A stretch of 17,941 bases of DNA from Euperipatoides rowelli (GCA_003024985.2 PXIH01S0001591.1), one strand, 5' to 3'. Shown: positions 9,263-17,279, counted from the stretch's first letter. Made by a program: numbers and translations. Notes: generated by a model not told the origin, from the letters alone.

Positions 9263-9944
9263 ATGTGACATTGATGCTCCAAAATCCTGGCCCCAGGATG
9301 TGACACATTGACACCCCTAACTCCTTGTCTCAGGATGTGACACATTGCTGCTCTTTTGTGATGGACTCAGGACATGACACATTGATACAACTAATTCATG
9401 GCCCCAGGAGGTGACACATCAATGTCTCAACTCCTGGCACCAGGATGTTACACATTGATGCTCCTAACTCCTGGCCCCAAATCATAACACCATGAAACTC
9501 CTAAATCCTGCCCTAAATCCATGACACATTGATGCTCATAACTCCAGTTCCTGAGGATGTAACACATTGATGCTCCAAACTCCTGGTCACAGTATGTGAC
9601 CGTGTGATGCTTCAAAATCCTGGCCTCAGTCGATGTTAAACATAGATGCTCCAAAATCCTGGCCCCTGGATGTGACACTTTGATGCTCCTAAATCATGGC
9701 TCCAGGACATGACATCTTTATGCTCCTAACTCCTGACATGCTCCTAGCTCCTGGACCAAGGACATAACATATTGCCACTCTTAACTCCTGGACCCAGGAT
9801 GTGATACATTGACACTCCTAAATCATGGCACAGGATGTGACACATTGATGCTCCTAACTCCTGGCCCCAGGATGTGACACTTTGATGCTCCTAAATCTTG
9901 GCTCCAGGATGTGAAACCTTGATGCTCTTAACTCCTGGCCCCAG

Positions 9945-10102
9945 GACATGACACTTTGATGCTTCTAACTCCTACCCCAATGTGTCATATCATATGATAC
10001 ATTGATGCTCCTAACTTCATGCCTCAGGAGGAGACATACTGACACTCCGAACTCCTTGCACCAGGATGCGACACCATGATGCTACAAACTCTTAGCCCTT
10101 GG
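9945..10102 (+). repeat. Segment duplicated from 9105-9262 (empty copy)
   Basis: The same ordered variants as 9105-9262 appear here. They follow directly on CTCTTAACTCCTGGCCCCAGG (normal A monomer), with no inverted stub. It also holds GATGCGAC twice (10067, 10104), where almost every other monomer has GATGTGAC. Confidence 0.9.
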
Positions 10103-10701
10103 ATGCGACATTGATGCTCTTAACTCCTGGACCCAGGATGTGACACATTGTTAATCCTAACTCCTGGCTTGAAAACATGACACATTGATGCTCCTAACAC
10201 TTGGAACCAGGATGTGACACAATGATGTTCCTAAATCCTGGCCCCAGGATGTGACACTTTGATGTTTCTATCTCCTGGCACATTGATGCTCCTAACGCAT
10301 AGCCCCAGGATGTGACACTTTGATGCTCCAATCTCCTGGCCCAAAACATGACATATTGACACTCCTGGCCCCAGAATGTGATACATTGACACTCCTAAAT
10401 CCTGGCCCCAGGATGTGACCCCTTGATGCTCCTAACTCCTGACCCCAGGGCATGACACATTTATTCTCCCAACTCCAGGCTTCAGGATGTGACACATTGT
10501 TTCTCCTAACTCCTGGCCTATGTGTCACATTGATGCTCCTGCCCCATGACATGACATATTGACACTCCTAATTCCTGGTCCCAGGATGTGACACATTGAC
10601 ACTCCTAAATCCTTGCCCCAGGATGTGACACCTTGATGATCCTAAATCCTGGCCCCAGGACATGGCACATTGACACTCCTAACACCTGGTACCTGTCACA
10701 C

Positions 10702-10730
10702 CAAGTTGTCACATCTGATGTGACAACTTG
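10702..10730. repeat. Perfect 29-bp palindrome with 1-base centre
   Basis: Arms 10702-10715 and 10717-10730 (14 bp) are perfect around T at 10716 (CACATC-T-GATGTG). The inverted relative near 16400-16490 is different here and carries extra monomer sequence. Confidence 0.92.
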
Positions 10731-11272
10731 ATGCTCTGAACTCCTGGCCCCAGGACATGACACCATGATTCTCCAAAATGCTGGCCCCAGGATGTGACAC
10801 ATTGACACCCCCTAACTCCTTGTCTCAGGATGTGACACATTGCTGCTCCTATGTGATGGACCCAGGACATGACACATTGATACAACTAATTCATGGTCCC
10901 AGGAGGTGACACATCAATGTCCCAACTCTTGGCACAAGGATGTTACACATTGATGCTCCTAACTCCTGGCCCCAAACCATAACACCTTGACACACCCTAA
11001 ATCCTGCCCTAAATCCATGACACATTGATGCTCATAATTCCAGGCCTGAGGATGTAACACATTGATGCTCCATACTCCTGGTCACAGTATGTGACCCTGT
11101 GATGCTCCCAAATCCTGGCCTCAGGACCTGACACCTTAACACTCCTAAATCCTGGCTCCAGGATGTGACACATTGATACCCCTAATTCATGGCCCCAGAA
11201 TGTGACACAGTGTTGCTCCTAACTCCTGGTCCCAGAACATGACACATTGACACATCTTGGTACCAGGAGATA

Positions 11273-11307
11273 GGGACATCAATGTGTCACATTCAATGTA
11301 ACACATT
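11273..11307. repeat. Fold-back carried in the HOR, decayed copy
   Basis: The B stub ACATCAATGTGTCACATT meets AATGTAACACATTAAT around C at 11294. Pairing over 11281-11307 has one mismatch. The preceding CATCTTGGTACC is shared with 6658 and 8090. Confidence 0.82.
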
Positions 11308-11845
11308 AATTCCTCTAACTTCTGGCACCACAATGTGACACATTAATGCTCCTACCTCTTGGCCCCAGGATGTTATACATTGATGCTCCTAAATCCTGGC
11401 CCCAAGATGTGAGACTTTATGCTCCTAAATCCTGACCCAGGATGTGATACCTTGATGCTCCTAACTCCTGGCCCCTGGACATGACACAATGACACTCCTA
11501 ACTCCTGGCCCCAGATGGGACACATTGACACCCTAACTCCTGGTCCCATGATGTGACACATTGATGCCCATATCTCCTGGCAATCATCAGGATGTGACAC
11601 ATTGATCCTCCTAAATCATGGCCCCAGGATGTTACACATTGATGCTCCTAACTCCTGGCCCCACGATGTGACACTTTGATGCTCCTAAATCAGAGGAAGT
11701 GACACTTTGATGCTCCTAACTCCTGGCCCAAGGACATGACATATTGACACTCTTAACTCCTGGCCCCATGATGTGATAGATTGACACTCCTAAATCAAGG
11801 CCCCAGGATGTGACACATTGATGCTCCTAACTACTGGCCTCAGGA

Positions 11846-11864
11846 TGTAACATATTATGTTACA
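11846..11864. repeat. Perfect 19-bp palindrome with 1-base centre
   Basis: TGTAACATA (11846-11854) and TATGTTACA (11856-11864) flank T at 11855. It lies at the usual GATGT[A/T]AC point of the monomer. Confidence 0.85.
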
Positions 11865-12180
11865 AATAGATGCTCCTAACTCCTGGCCCCTGGATGTGAC
11901 ACTTTTATGCTCCAAAATTCTGGCTCCAGGATGTGACACCTTGATGATCTTTACTCCTGGCCACAGAACATGACACATTGATTCTCTTAACTCCTGGCCC
12001 AAGCTATGTGACACATTGATGCTCCTGCACCAGGACATGACATATTGACACTCCTAACTCCTGGCCTCAGGATGTGACACATTGATGCTCATAAATCCGG
12101 GCACCAAGATGTGACACCATGACACTCCAAACTCCTGGCCCCAGGATGTGACACCTTGATGCCCCTAACCTCTGGCTCCA

Positions 12181-12512
12181 GGACAAGACACCTCAACACT
12201 CCTAAATCCTGGCCCCAGGAAGTGATATATTGTTGTTCCTAACTCCTAGCCCCATAACATGACACATTGACACTCCTAATTCTTGACCTTGGACATGATA
12301 CATTGCTTCCCTTAATTCCTAGCACCAATATGTGACACATTGGTGCTCTGAACTCCTAGTCCCATGGTGTGACACAATGATGCTCTTAACTCCTGGCCCC
12401 AGGATGTTAAACATTTATTCTCCTGACTCCTGGCCCCAGGACATGACACATTATTTACTACTAACTCCTGGCCCCAGGATGTGACACATTGAAGCTCCTA
12501 ACTCCAGGCCCC
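12181..12512 (+). repeat. Satellite array, A orientation, flavour L
   Basis: The order CTCAACACTCCTAAATCCTGG, a TTGTTGTTCC monomer, ATAACATGACACATTGACAC, TCCTAATTCTTGAC, CTTAATTCCTAGCACCAATATG and CACATTGGTGCTC matches 13185-13300 and 13745-13845 rather than the flavour-R copies. The array stops at GGCCCCAG, where the AT-rich island begins. Confidence 0.82.
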
Positions 12513-13182
12513 AGACAACACAGGAGAAATTAGCATTAACGAATAAAACGAAATCTGTCATATATTGACCAAAATATGAAAAAATCAATAATTGAACTTT
12601 ATCCCATTAAAATTTAGACAATTCAAATCACAAAATAAAACGAATTTATATAAATAACACGATTTTTGAATTATGATGTGAAATAAAAACATTTTTCAAT
12701 TTTTAGATAAACTAACACCATTTCTTTCATTTTCTTTTATTTCTTATTTAATGATTTTTTTTCTTTAGTTATTTTCATCAATTATTTTTTTCTTGCTAAG
12801 AAAAAAAAGGCTGATTCCATAGTGTACACTTTTTTATTTTAAAGTTTATTTTGTATTTAAAAAGCAGAAAAAATAAATAAAGCTTTGATTTCTGATCAAA
12901 CTCTCATTGGCCCAAAGAGGAGAAAAATGCATTGATTGCTGCTGTAATATATAATGTATAGAGGTTTTATGATCACCCAAAGAAGCAAACATTTATTATG
13001 AAAATAGTGACGACTTGTGTAAAGCTGAACATTCCTTTACAAAAAGTTGTTGATATCAACACAAAGCTTATTTTTAAAATATTATACATATTGTTACAAG
13101 AAATGAAGTGAGGGGGGGGTAGGAGATTAAAGTTTATTAATTAAATAAAAACATATTAAACATTTTAGAGGAACAATTAATG
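12513..13182. other. AT-rich non-satellite island (about 670 bp)
   Basis: No 37-bp monomers are present. Composition is very rich in A and T, with homopolymer runs (T8 near 12757, A8 near 12801, G8 at 13112-13119) and CAATTATTTTTTTCTTG-like tracts. All frames are broken by stops within short distance. I see no terminal inverted repeats, no poly-A tail and no target-site duplication. The satellite breaks after GGCCCCAG and resumes with GATATGACACCTCAACACGCC, as if one monomer had been split with nothing lost. Both flanks are flavour L. It could be a fragment of an unrelated element, ordinary host DNA, or a spacer. No known family is recognised. Confidence 0.8.
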
Positions 13183-13332
13183 ATATGACACCTCAACACG
13201 CCTAAATCCTGGCCCCAAGATGTGACACATTGTTGAACCTAACTCCTGGCCACAGAACATGACACATTGATGCCCTAACTCTTGGCCCAGAATGTAACAC
13301 ATTGATGCCCCTAATTCCTGGCATCTACTCTT

Positions 13333-13359
13333 GCATCAATGCATCAGATGCATTGATGC
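13333..13359. repeat. Perfect 27-bp palindrome with 1-base centre
   Basis: GCATCAATGCATC (13333-13345) and its reverse complement (13347-13359) flank A at 13346. It follows an interrupted monomer, CTGGCATCTACTCTT. Confidence 0.9.
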
Positions 13360-13377
13360 TCCTAACTCCTGGCCCTT

Positions 13378-13434
13378 GATGTTACACATTGACACTCCTA
13401 ACTCCTGAACCCAGGAAGTGACACATTGATGCTC
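13378..13434 (+). repeat. Exact duplicate of 13575-13631
   Basis: The run GATGTTACACATTGACACTC...GATGCTC is identical over 57 bases at offset 197. It ends directly at the ambiguous base N13435. Confidence 0.92.
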
Positions 13435-13435
13435 N
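13435..13435. other. Ambiguous base N at a duplication junction
   Basis: The single N lies exactly between the end of one exact duplicate (13378-13434) and the start of another (13436-13530). Confidence 0.95.
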
Positions 13436-13530
13436 CTCTGAACTCCTGGCCTCATATGACACAATTATGCTCCAATCTCCTGGCCCCAGATGTGACACAA
13501 TGATGCTCCTAATTCCTAACCCCAGGATGT
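13436..13530 (+). repeat. Exact 95-bp duplicate of 13960-14054
   Basis: From CTCTGAACTCCTGGCCTCAT to CCCCAGGATGT the two copies are identical over 95 bases (offset 524). The satellite's monomers are otherwise strongly diverged, so this copy is recent or an assembly product. It starts immediately after N13435. Confidence 0.94.
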
Positions 13531-13891
13531 AACACCTTGACACTCCAAACTCCTGTCCTAACTCCTGGCCCCTTGATGTTACACATTGACACTCCTAACT
13601 CCTGAACCCAGGAAGTGACACATTGATGCTCCAAACTCCTGACACCAGGATGTGACATCTTGACACTCCAAACTCCTGGACCCAGAATGTGATCCCTTGA
13701 TGCTCAAAACTCCTGGCAAAAGGACATGACAACTTGATGCTCCTAACCTCTGTCCCAATAACATGACACATTGACACTCCTAATTCTTGACATTGCTGTC
13801 CTTAACTCCTAGCACCAATATGTGACACATTGGTGCTCCAAACTCACTGATGTCACTAACTCCTGGTCCCAGGATGTGACTCTGAGTGTCA

Positions 13892-13992
13892 ATAATTGTG
13901 TCATATGAGGCCAGGAGTTCAGAGCACTAAATTGTCACATTCAATGTGACAATTTAGTGCTCTGAACTCCTGGCCTCATATGACACAATTAT
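13892..13992. repeat. Perfect 101-bp palindrome with 1-base centre
   Basis: Arms 13892-13941 and 13943-13992 are perfect 50-bp reverse complements around C at 13942 (CACATT-C-AATGTG). The right arm continues as normal A satellite and is duplicated at 13436-13530, where no left arm is present. The left arm is a B stub joined to A monomers near TGACTCTGAGTGTC (13877-13890). Confidence 0.97.
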
Positions 13993-14054
13993 GCTCCAAT
14001 CTCCTGGCCCCAGATGTGACACAATGATGCTCCTAATTCCTAACCCCAGGATGT
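13960..14054 (+). repeat. Exact 95-bp duplicate of 13436-13530
   Basis: This is the second copy of the pair, of which the first 33 bases (13960-13992) are also the right arm of the 101-bp palindrome. The match ends at GGATGT, after which the copies diverge (T here, A at 13531). Confidence 0.94.
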
Positions 14055-14422
14055 TACACATTTATGCTCCTAACTCCTGGCCCCTTGATATTACTCATTG
14101 ATACTCCTAACACCTGGCCCAAAGATGTGACACATAGACACTCCAAACTTTATGCCCCAGGATGTGACATATTGAGACTCCAAACAACTGGCACCAGGAT
14201 GTAACAACTTGATGCTCTGAACTCCTGGCCACAGGACATGGCAATTTTATGCTTCTAACTCCTAGCTCCAGGATATGACACCTTGACACTCCTAAATCCT
14301 GACTCCAGGATGTGACACATTGATGCTCCTAACTCTTGCCCTAGGATGGGAGACATTGATGCCTCTAATTCCTTGCACCAAGATGTGACACATTAATGGG
14401 CTCAGGACATGACAATTTTAAG

Positions 14423-14452
14423 GTGTCATTTCCTGGCTCAAGGAAATGACAC
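14423..14452. repeat. Inverted repeat, 12-bp perfect arms, 6-base spacer
   Basis: GTGTCATTTCCT (14423-14434) and AGGAAATGACAC (14441-14452) flank GGCTCA. It is one of the few inverted repeats in the window with an even spacer. Confidence 0.85.
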
Positions 14453-14627
14453 ATTGACACTCCTAAATCCTCACTCGAGAATGTGACACATTGATGCTCC
14501 TAACTCTTGGCCCCAGGATGTGACACATTTATGCCCCAATTACTGCACCAAGATGTGACACATTATTGCTCCTAACTCCTGGCCCCAATATGTGACCCCT
14601 TGATGCTCCTTAATCCTGGTCCAAAGT

Positions 14628-14697
14628 TGTGACATATTAATGTTCCTAACTCCTGGCCCCAGCTTGGGCCAGGAGTTAGGAGCATCAATGTGTAACA
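14628..14697. repeat. Major A to B dyad, centre 14662/14663
   Basis: Positions 14641-14659 pair with 14666-14684 (19 bp, one mismatch at 14643/14682) around CAGCTT. Imperfect pairing continues to 14628/14697. Left of it the satellite is A flavour L; right of it the array is B and matches flavour-R sequence (14666-14800 is close to the reverse complement of 11520-11657). The joined halves are monomer-level homologues, not true copies of each other. Confidence 0.85.
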
Positions 14698-15398
14698 TCC
14701 TGGGGCCATGATTTAGGAGCATCAATGTGTCACATTCTGGTGATTGCCAGGAGATATGGGCATCAATGTGTCACATCATGGGACCAGGATTTATGAGTGT
14801 CAATGTGTCACATCCTGGTGCCAGGAGTTAAGAGCATCGATGTGTCACATCCTGGAGCCATGATTTAGGAGCGTCAAGATGTCACATCCTGGGGCAAGGA
14901 TTTAGGAGCATCAATGTATCACATCCTGGGGCCAGAAGTTAGGAGTGTCAATATGTCATGTCCTGGGGCCAGGAGTTAGGAGCATCAAAGTGTCACATCC
15001 TGGGGCCATGAGTTAGGAGCTTCTATGTGTAACATCCTGAGGCCAGTATTTAGGAGAATCAATGTGTCACATCCTATGGCCATGATTTAGGAGTGTCAAT
15101 GTATCTCATCCTGGGGCCAGGAGTTAAGTGTGTCAATATATCATGTCCTTGGACCAGGAGTTGGGAGCATCAAAGTGTCACATCCTGGGTCTAGGATTTA
15201 GGAGCATCAATGCATCACATTCTGGTGATTGCCATGAGATATGGGCATCAATGTGTCACAATGGTACCCAGGAGTTAGGAGTGTCAATGTGTCACATCTG
15301 GGGCCAGGAGTTAGGAGTGTAAATGTGTCATGTCCTGGGGCCAGGAGTTAGGAGCAAAAAGATGTCACATCCTGGGTCAGAATTTAGGAGCATAAAGT

Positions 15399-15636
15399 GT
15401 CAAATCTTGGGGCCAGGAATTAGGAGCATCAATGTATAACATCCTGGGGCCAGGAGTTATGATCATTAATGTGTCATGTCATGGGGTCAGGAGTTAGGAG
15501 CATCAAGTGTCACATAGTATGTGACACATTGATGCTCCTAACTCCTGACCACATGACATGACACATTAATGATCCTAACTCCTGGCCCCAGGATGTTATA
15601 AATTGATGCTCCTAATTCCTGGCCCCAAGATGTGAC
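15399..15636. repeat. 238-bp near-perfect palindrome with 1-base centre (largest in the window)
   Basis: Arms 15399-15516 and 15518-15636 pair over about 118 bp with four mismatches (15484/15551, 15460/15575, 15434/15601, 15403/15632) and a one-base bulge (15528) around G at 15517 (CACATA-G-TATGTG). The right arm is an A-oriented island of just over three monomers, after which B resumes at CCCAGGATTTAGGAG. The left arm is the sequence shared with 11.34-11.45 kb, so the right arm is the added copy. Confidence 0.95.
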
Positions 15637-15803
15637 CCCAGGATTTAGGAGTGTCAATGTATCACGTCCTGGGGCCGAGAGTTAGGAGTGTCAATATGTC
15701 ATGTCCTTGGGCCAGGAGTTAGGAGCATCAAAGTATCACATCCTGGGTCCAGGATTTAGGAGCATCAAGGTGTCACATCCTTTGGGCCAGGAGTTAGGAG
15801 CAT

Positions 15804-15840
15804 CAAGGTGTCACATCTTAGGGCCAGATGTGACACCTTG
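15804..15840. repeat. Inverted repeat, 15-bp perfect arms, 7-base spacer
   Basis: CAAGGTGTCACATCT (15804-15818) and AGATGTGACACCTTG (15826-15840) flank TAGGGCC. It is followed immediately by the HOR fold-back. Confidence 0.9.
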
Positions 15841-15890
15841 TGTCACATTGGATGTGACACATTCATGCCCCTATCTCCTGGTACCAAGAT
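15840..15890. repeat. Fold-back carried in the HOR, inverted copy
   Basis: GTGTCACAT (15840-15848), TGG, then ATGTGACAC (15852-15860) lead into CATGCCCCTATCTCCTGGTACC and CAAGATGTGTCAATG. This is the reverse complement of the 6661-6721, 8091-8151 and 11255-11307 structure. Confidence 0.88.
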
Positions 15891-16316
15891 GTGTCAATGT
15901 GTCATGTTCTGGGACCAGGAGTTAGGAGCAATACTGTGTCACATTCTGGGGCCAGGAGTTAGGGGTATCAATGTGTCACATCATGGAGCCAGGATTTAGG
16001 AATGTTGAGGTGTCATGTCGGACCCAGGCCAGGAGTTTGGAGCATCAATGTGTTACATCCTCGTGCCTGGAGTTAGTAGCATCAATGTTTCATGTCCTGG
16101 GGCAGGATTTAGGAGTGTCAAGGTGTTATGTCTAAGGGCCAACAGTTAGGAGCATCAATGTGTAACATCCTGGTGCCAGGAGTTAGGAGGATTGATGTTT
16201 CACATCCTGGGGCAATGAGTTAGGAGAATCAATGTGTCATGTCCTGGGTCCATCACATAGGAGCAGAAATGTGTCACATCCTGAGACAATGAATTAGGGG
16301 TGTCAATGTGTCACAT

Positions 16317-16317
16317 N
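16317..16317. other. Ambiguous base N within TCACAT-N-CTGGGG
   Basis: The monomer consensus predicts C at this position (CACATCCTGG). Confidence 0.9.
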
Positions 16318-17279
16318 CTGGGGCCAGAATTTAGGAGAATCAGGGTGTCATGTCCTGGGGCCAGGAGTTCAGAGCATCAAGGTGTCACATCCTGTGGCCA
16401 GGAGTTCAGAGCATCTAGTTGTCACATCCTGGGGCCAGAAGATAGGGGCATCAATGTGTCACATCATGGTACCAGGTGTTAGGAGTTCAATGTGTCATGT
16501 CCTGAGGCCAGGAGTTAGGAGCATCAAGGTGTCACATCCTGATGCCAGGAATTAGGAACATCAAAGTGTCACATCCTGGGGCCAGGAGTTAGGAGTGTCA
16601 ATGTGTAATGTCCTGGGGCCAGGAGTTAGGAACATCAAGGTGTCACATCCTGGGGCAAGGATTTAGGAGTATCAATGTGTCACATCCTGTGGCCAGGACT
16701 TAGGAGTGTCAATATGTCATGTCATGGGGCAGGTGCATTAATGTGTCACATGGCTGGGGCCAGGAGTTAGGAGAATAATTGTGTCACATCCTGGGCCAGG
16801 AGTTAGGACCATCAATGTGTCACATCCTGGGGGCAGGATTTAGAAGTGTCAATGTATCATATCATGGGGCCAGGAGTTAGTAGTGTCAATATGTCATGTC
16901 CTTGGGCCAGGAGTTAGGAGCATCAAAGTGTCACATCCTGGGTCCAGGATTTAGGAGTATCAAGGTCTTGGGCCAGGAGTTAGGAGCATCAATGTGTAAC
17001 ATCCTGGGGCCAAGAGTTATGAGCATCAATGTGTCACATTCTGGTGATTGCAAAGAGATAGGAACATCAAAGTGTCACATCCTGGGGTCAGGAGGTAGGA
17101 GCATCAATGTGTCACATCTTGGGGCCAAGAGTTATGAGTGTCTATGTGTCATGTTTTCAGGCCAGGAGTTAGGATTACCAATGTGTCAAGTCCTGGGGCA
17201 AGGAGTTAGGAGCATCAATGTCACATCCTGGGGCCAGGAGTTTGTAGCATCATGGTGTCACATCCTGGTGCAAGGAGTT

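Larger units (their letters stand above)
7716..9301 (+). repeat. Higher-order repeat copy 2, flavour R
   Basis: The copy starts at ATTGACACCCCTAACTC with CTCCTATGTGATGGACCC at 7767. From 7940 it is collinear with copy 1: CTCAACAATCC, GATACCCCTAAC, the TGTTGCTCC monomer (here disrupted by the fold-back at 8012-8058), the CCA fold-back, CTGGCAATCACCAG, then TAAATCCCAG[AC]TCCTGG. It is longer than copy 1 because of inserted fold-backs and the 8.8-9.26 kb segment, which is itself repeated at 9.74-10.1 kb. Confidence 0.85.
9302..10796 (+). repeat. Higher-order repeat copy 3, flavour R
   Basis: Positions 9302-9629 align with 10797-11124 at a constant offset of 1495 with very few differences. Shared variants are TGTGATGGAC[TC]CAGG, ATACAACTAATTCATGG, GGAGGTGACACATCAATGTC, CCTGCCCTAAATCCATGACA and GGTCACAGTATGTGACC. 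The remainder contains the 9.74-10.1 kb duplicate. Confidence 0.88.
10797..12180 (+). repeat. Higher-order repeat copy 4, flavour R
   Basis: The copy begins like copy 3 and passes through CATCTTGGTACCAGGAGATAGGG (11255-11277), the degraded fold-back at 11273-11307, CTGGCAATCATCAGG (11578-11592) and GGCCCAAGGACATGACATATTG (11725-11746). Its 10640-11865 part is the partner of the inverted segment at 15028-16520. Confidence 0.83.
13183..14659 (+). repeat. Satellite array, A orientation, flavour L, with recent internal duplications
   Basis: The monomers share the variants of 492-1700 and 12181-12512. The stretch 14045-14400 is a direct relative of 1195-1470 plus 1643-1697. It includes CCCCTTGATATTAC, CTCCAAACTTTATGCC, CTCCAAACAACTGGCACCAGG, TTTTATGCTTCTAACTCC and CTCTAATTCCTTGCACC. 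Two exact internal duplications and a 101-bp palindrome mark recent rearrangement. It ends at the A to B switch at 14662. Confidence 0.88.

Noticed and set aside
12819-12960. Minus-strand exon candidate with an acceptor-like TTATATATTACAG before a short open frame
   Set aside because: The frame is only about 30 codons, the bases are AT-biased, no donor or neighbouring exon is seen, and such matches are common in AT-rich DNA.
12513-13182. DNA transposon or short interspersed element in the AT-rich island
   Set aside because: The ends do not pair as inverted repeats, no target duplication flanks it, and no A/B box, poly-A tail or coding remnant was recognised.
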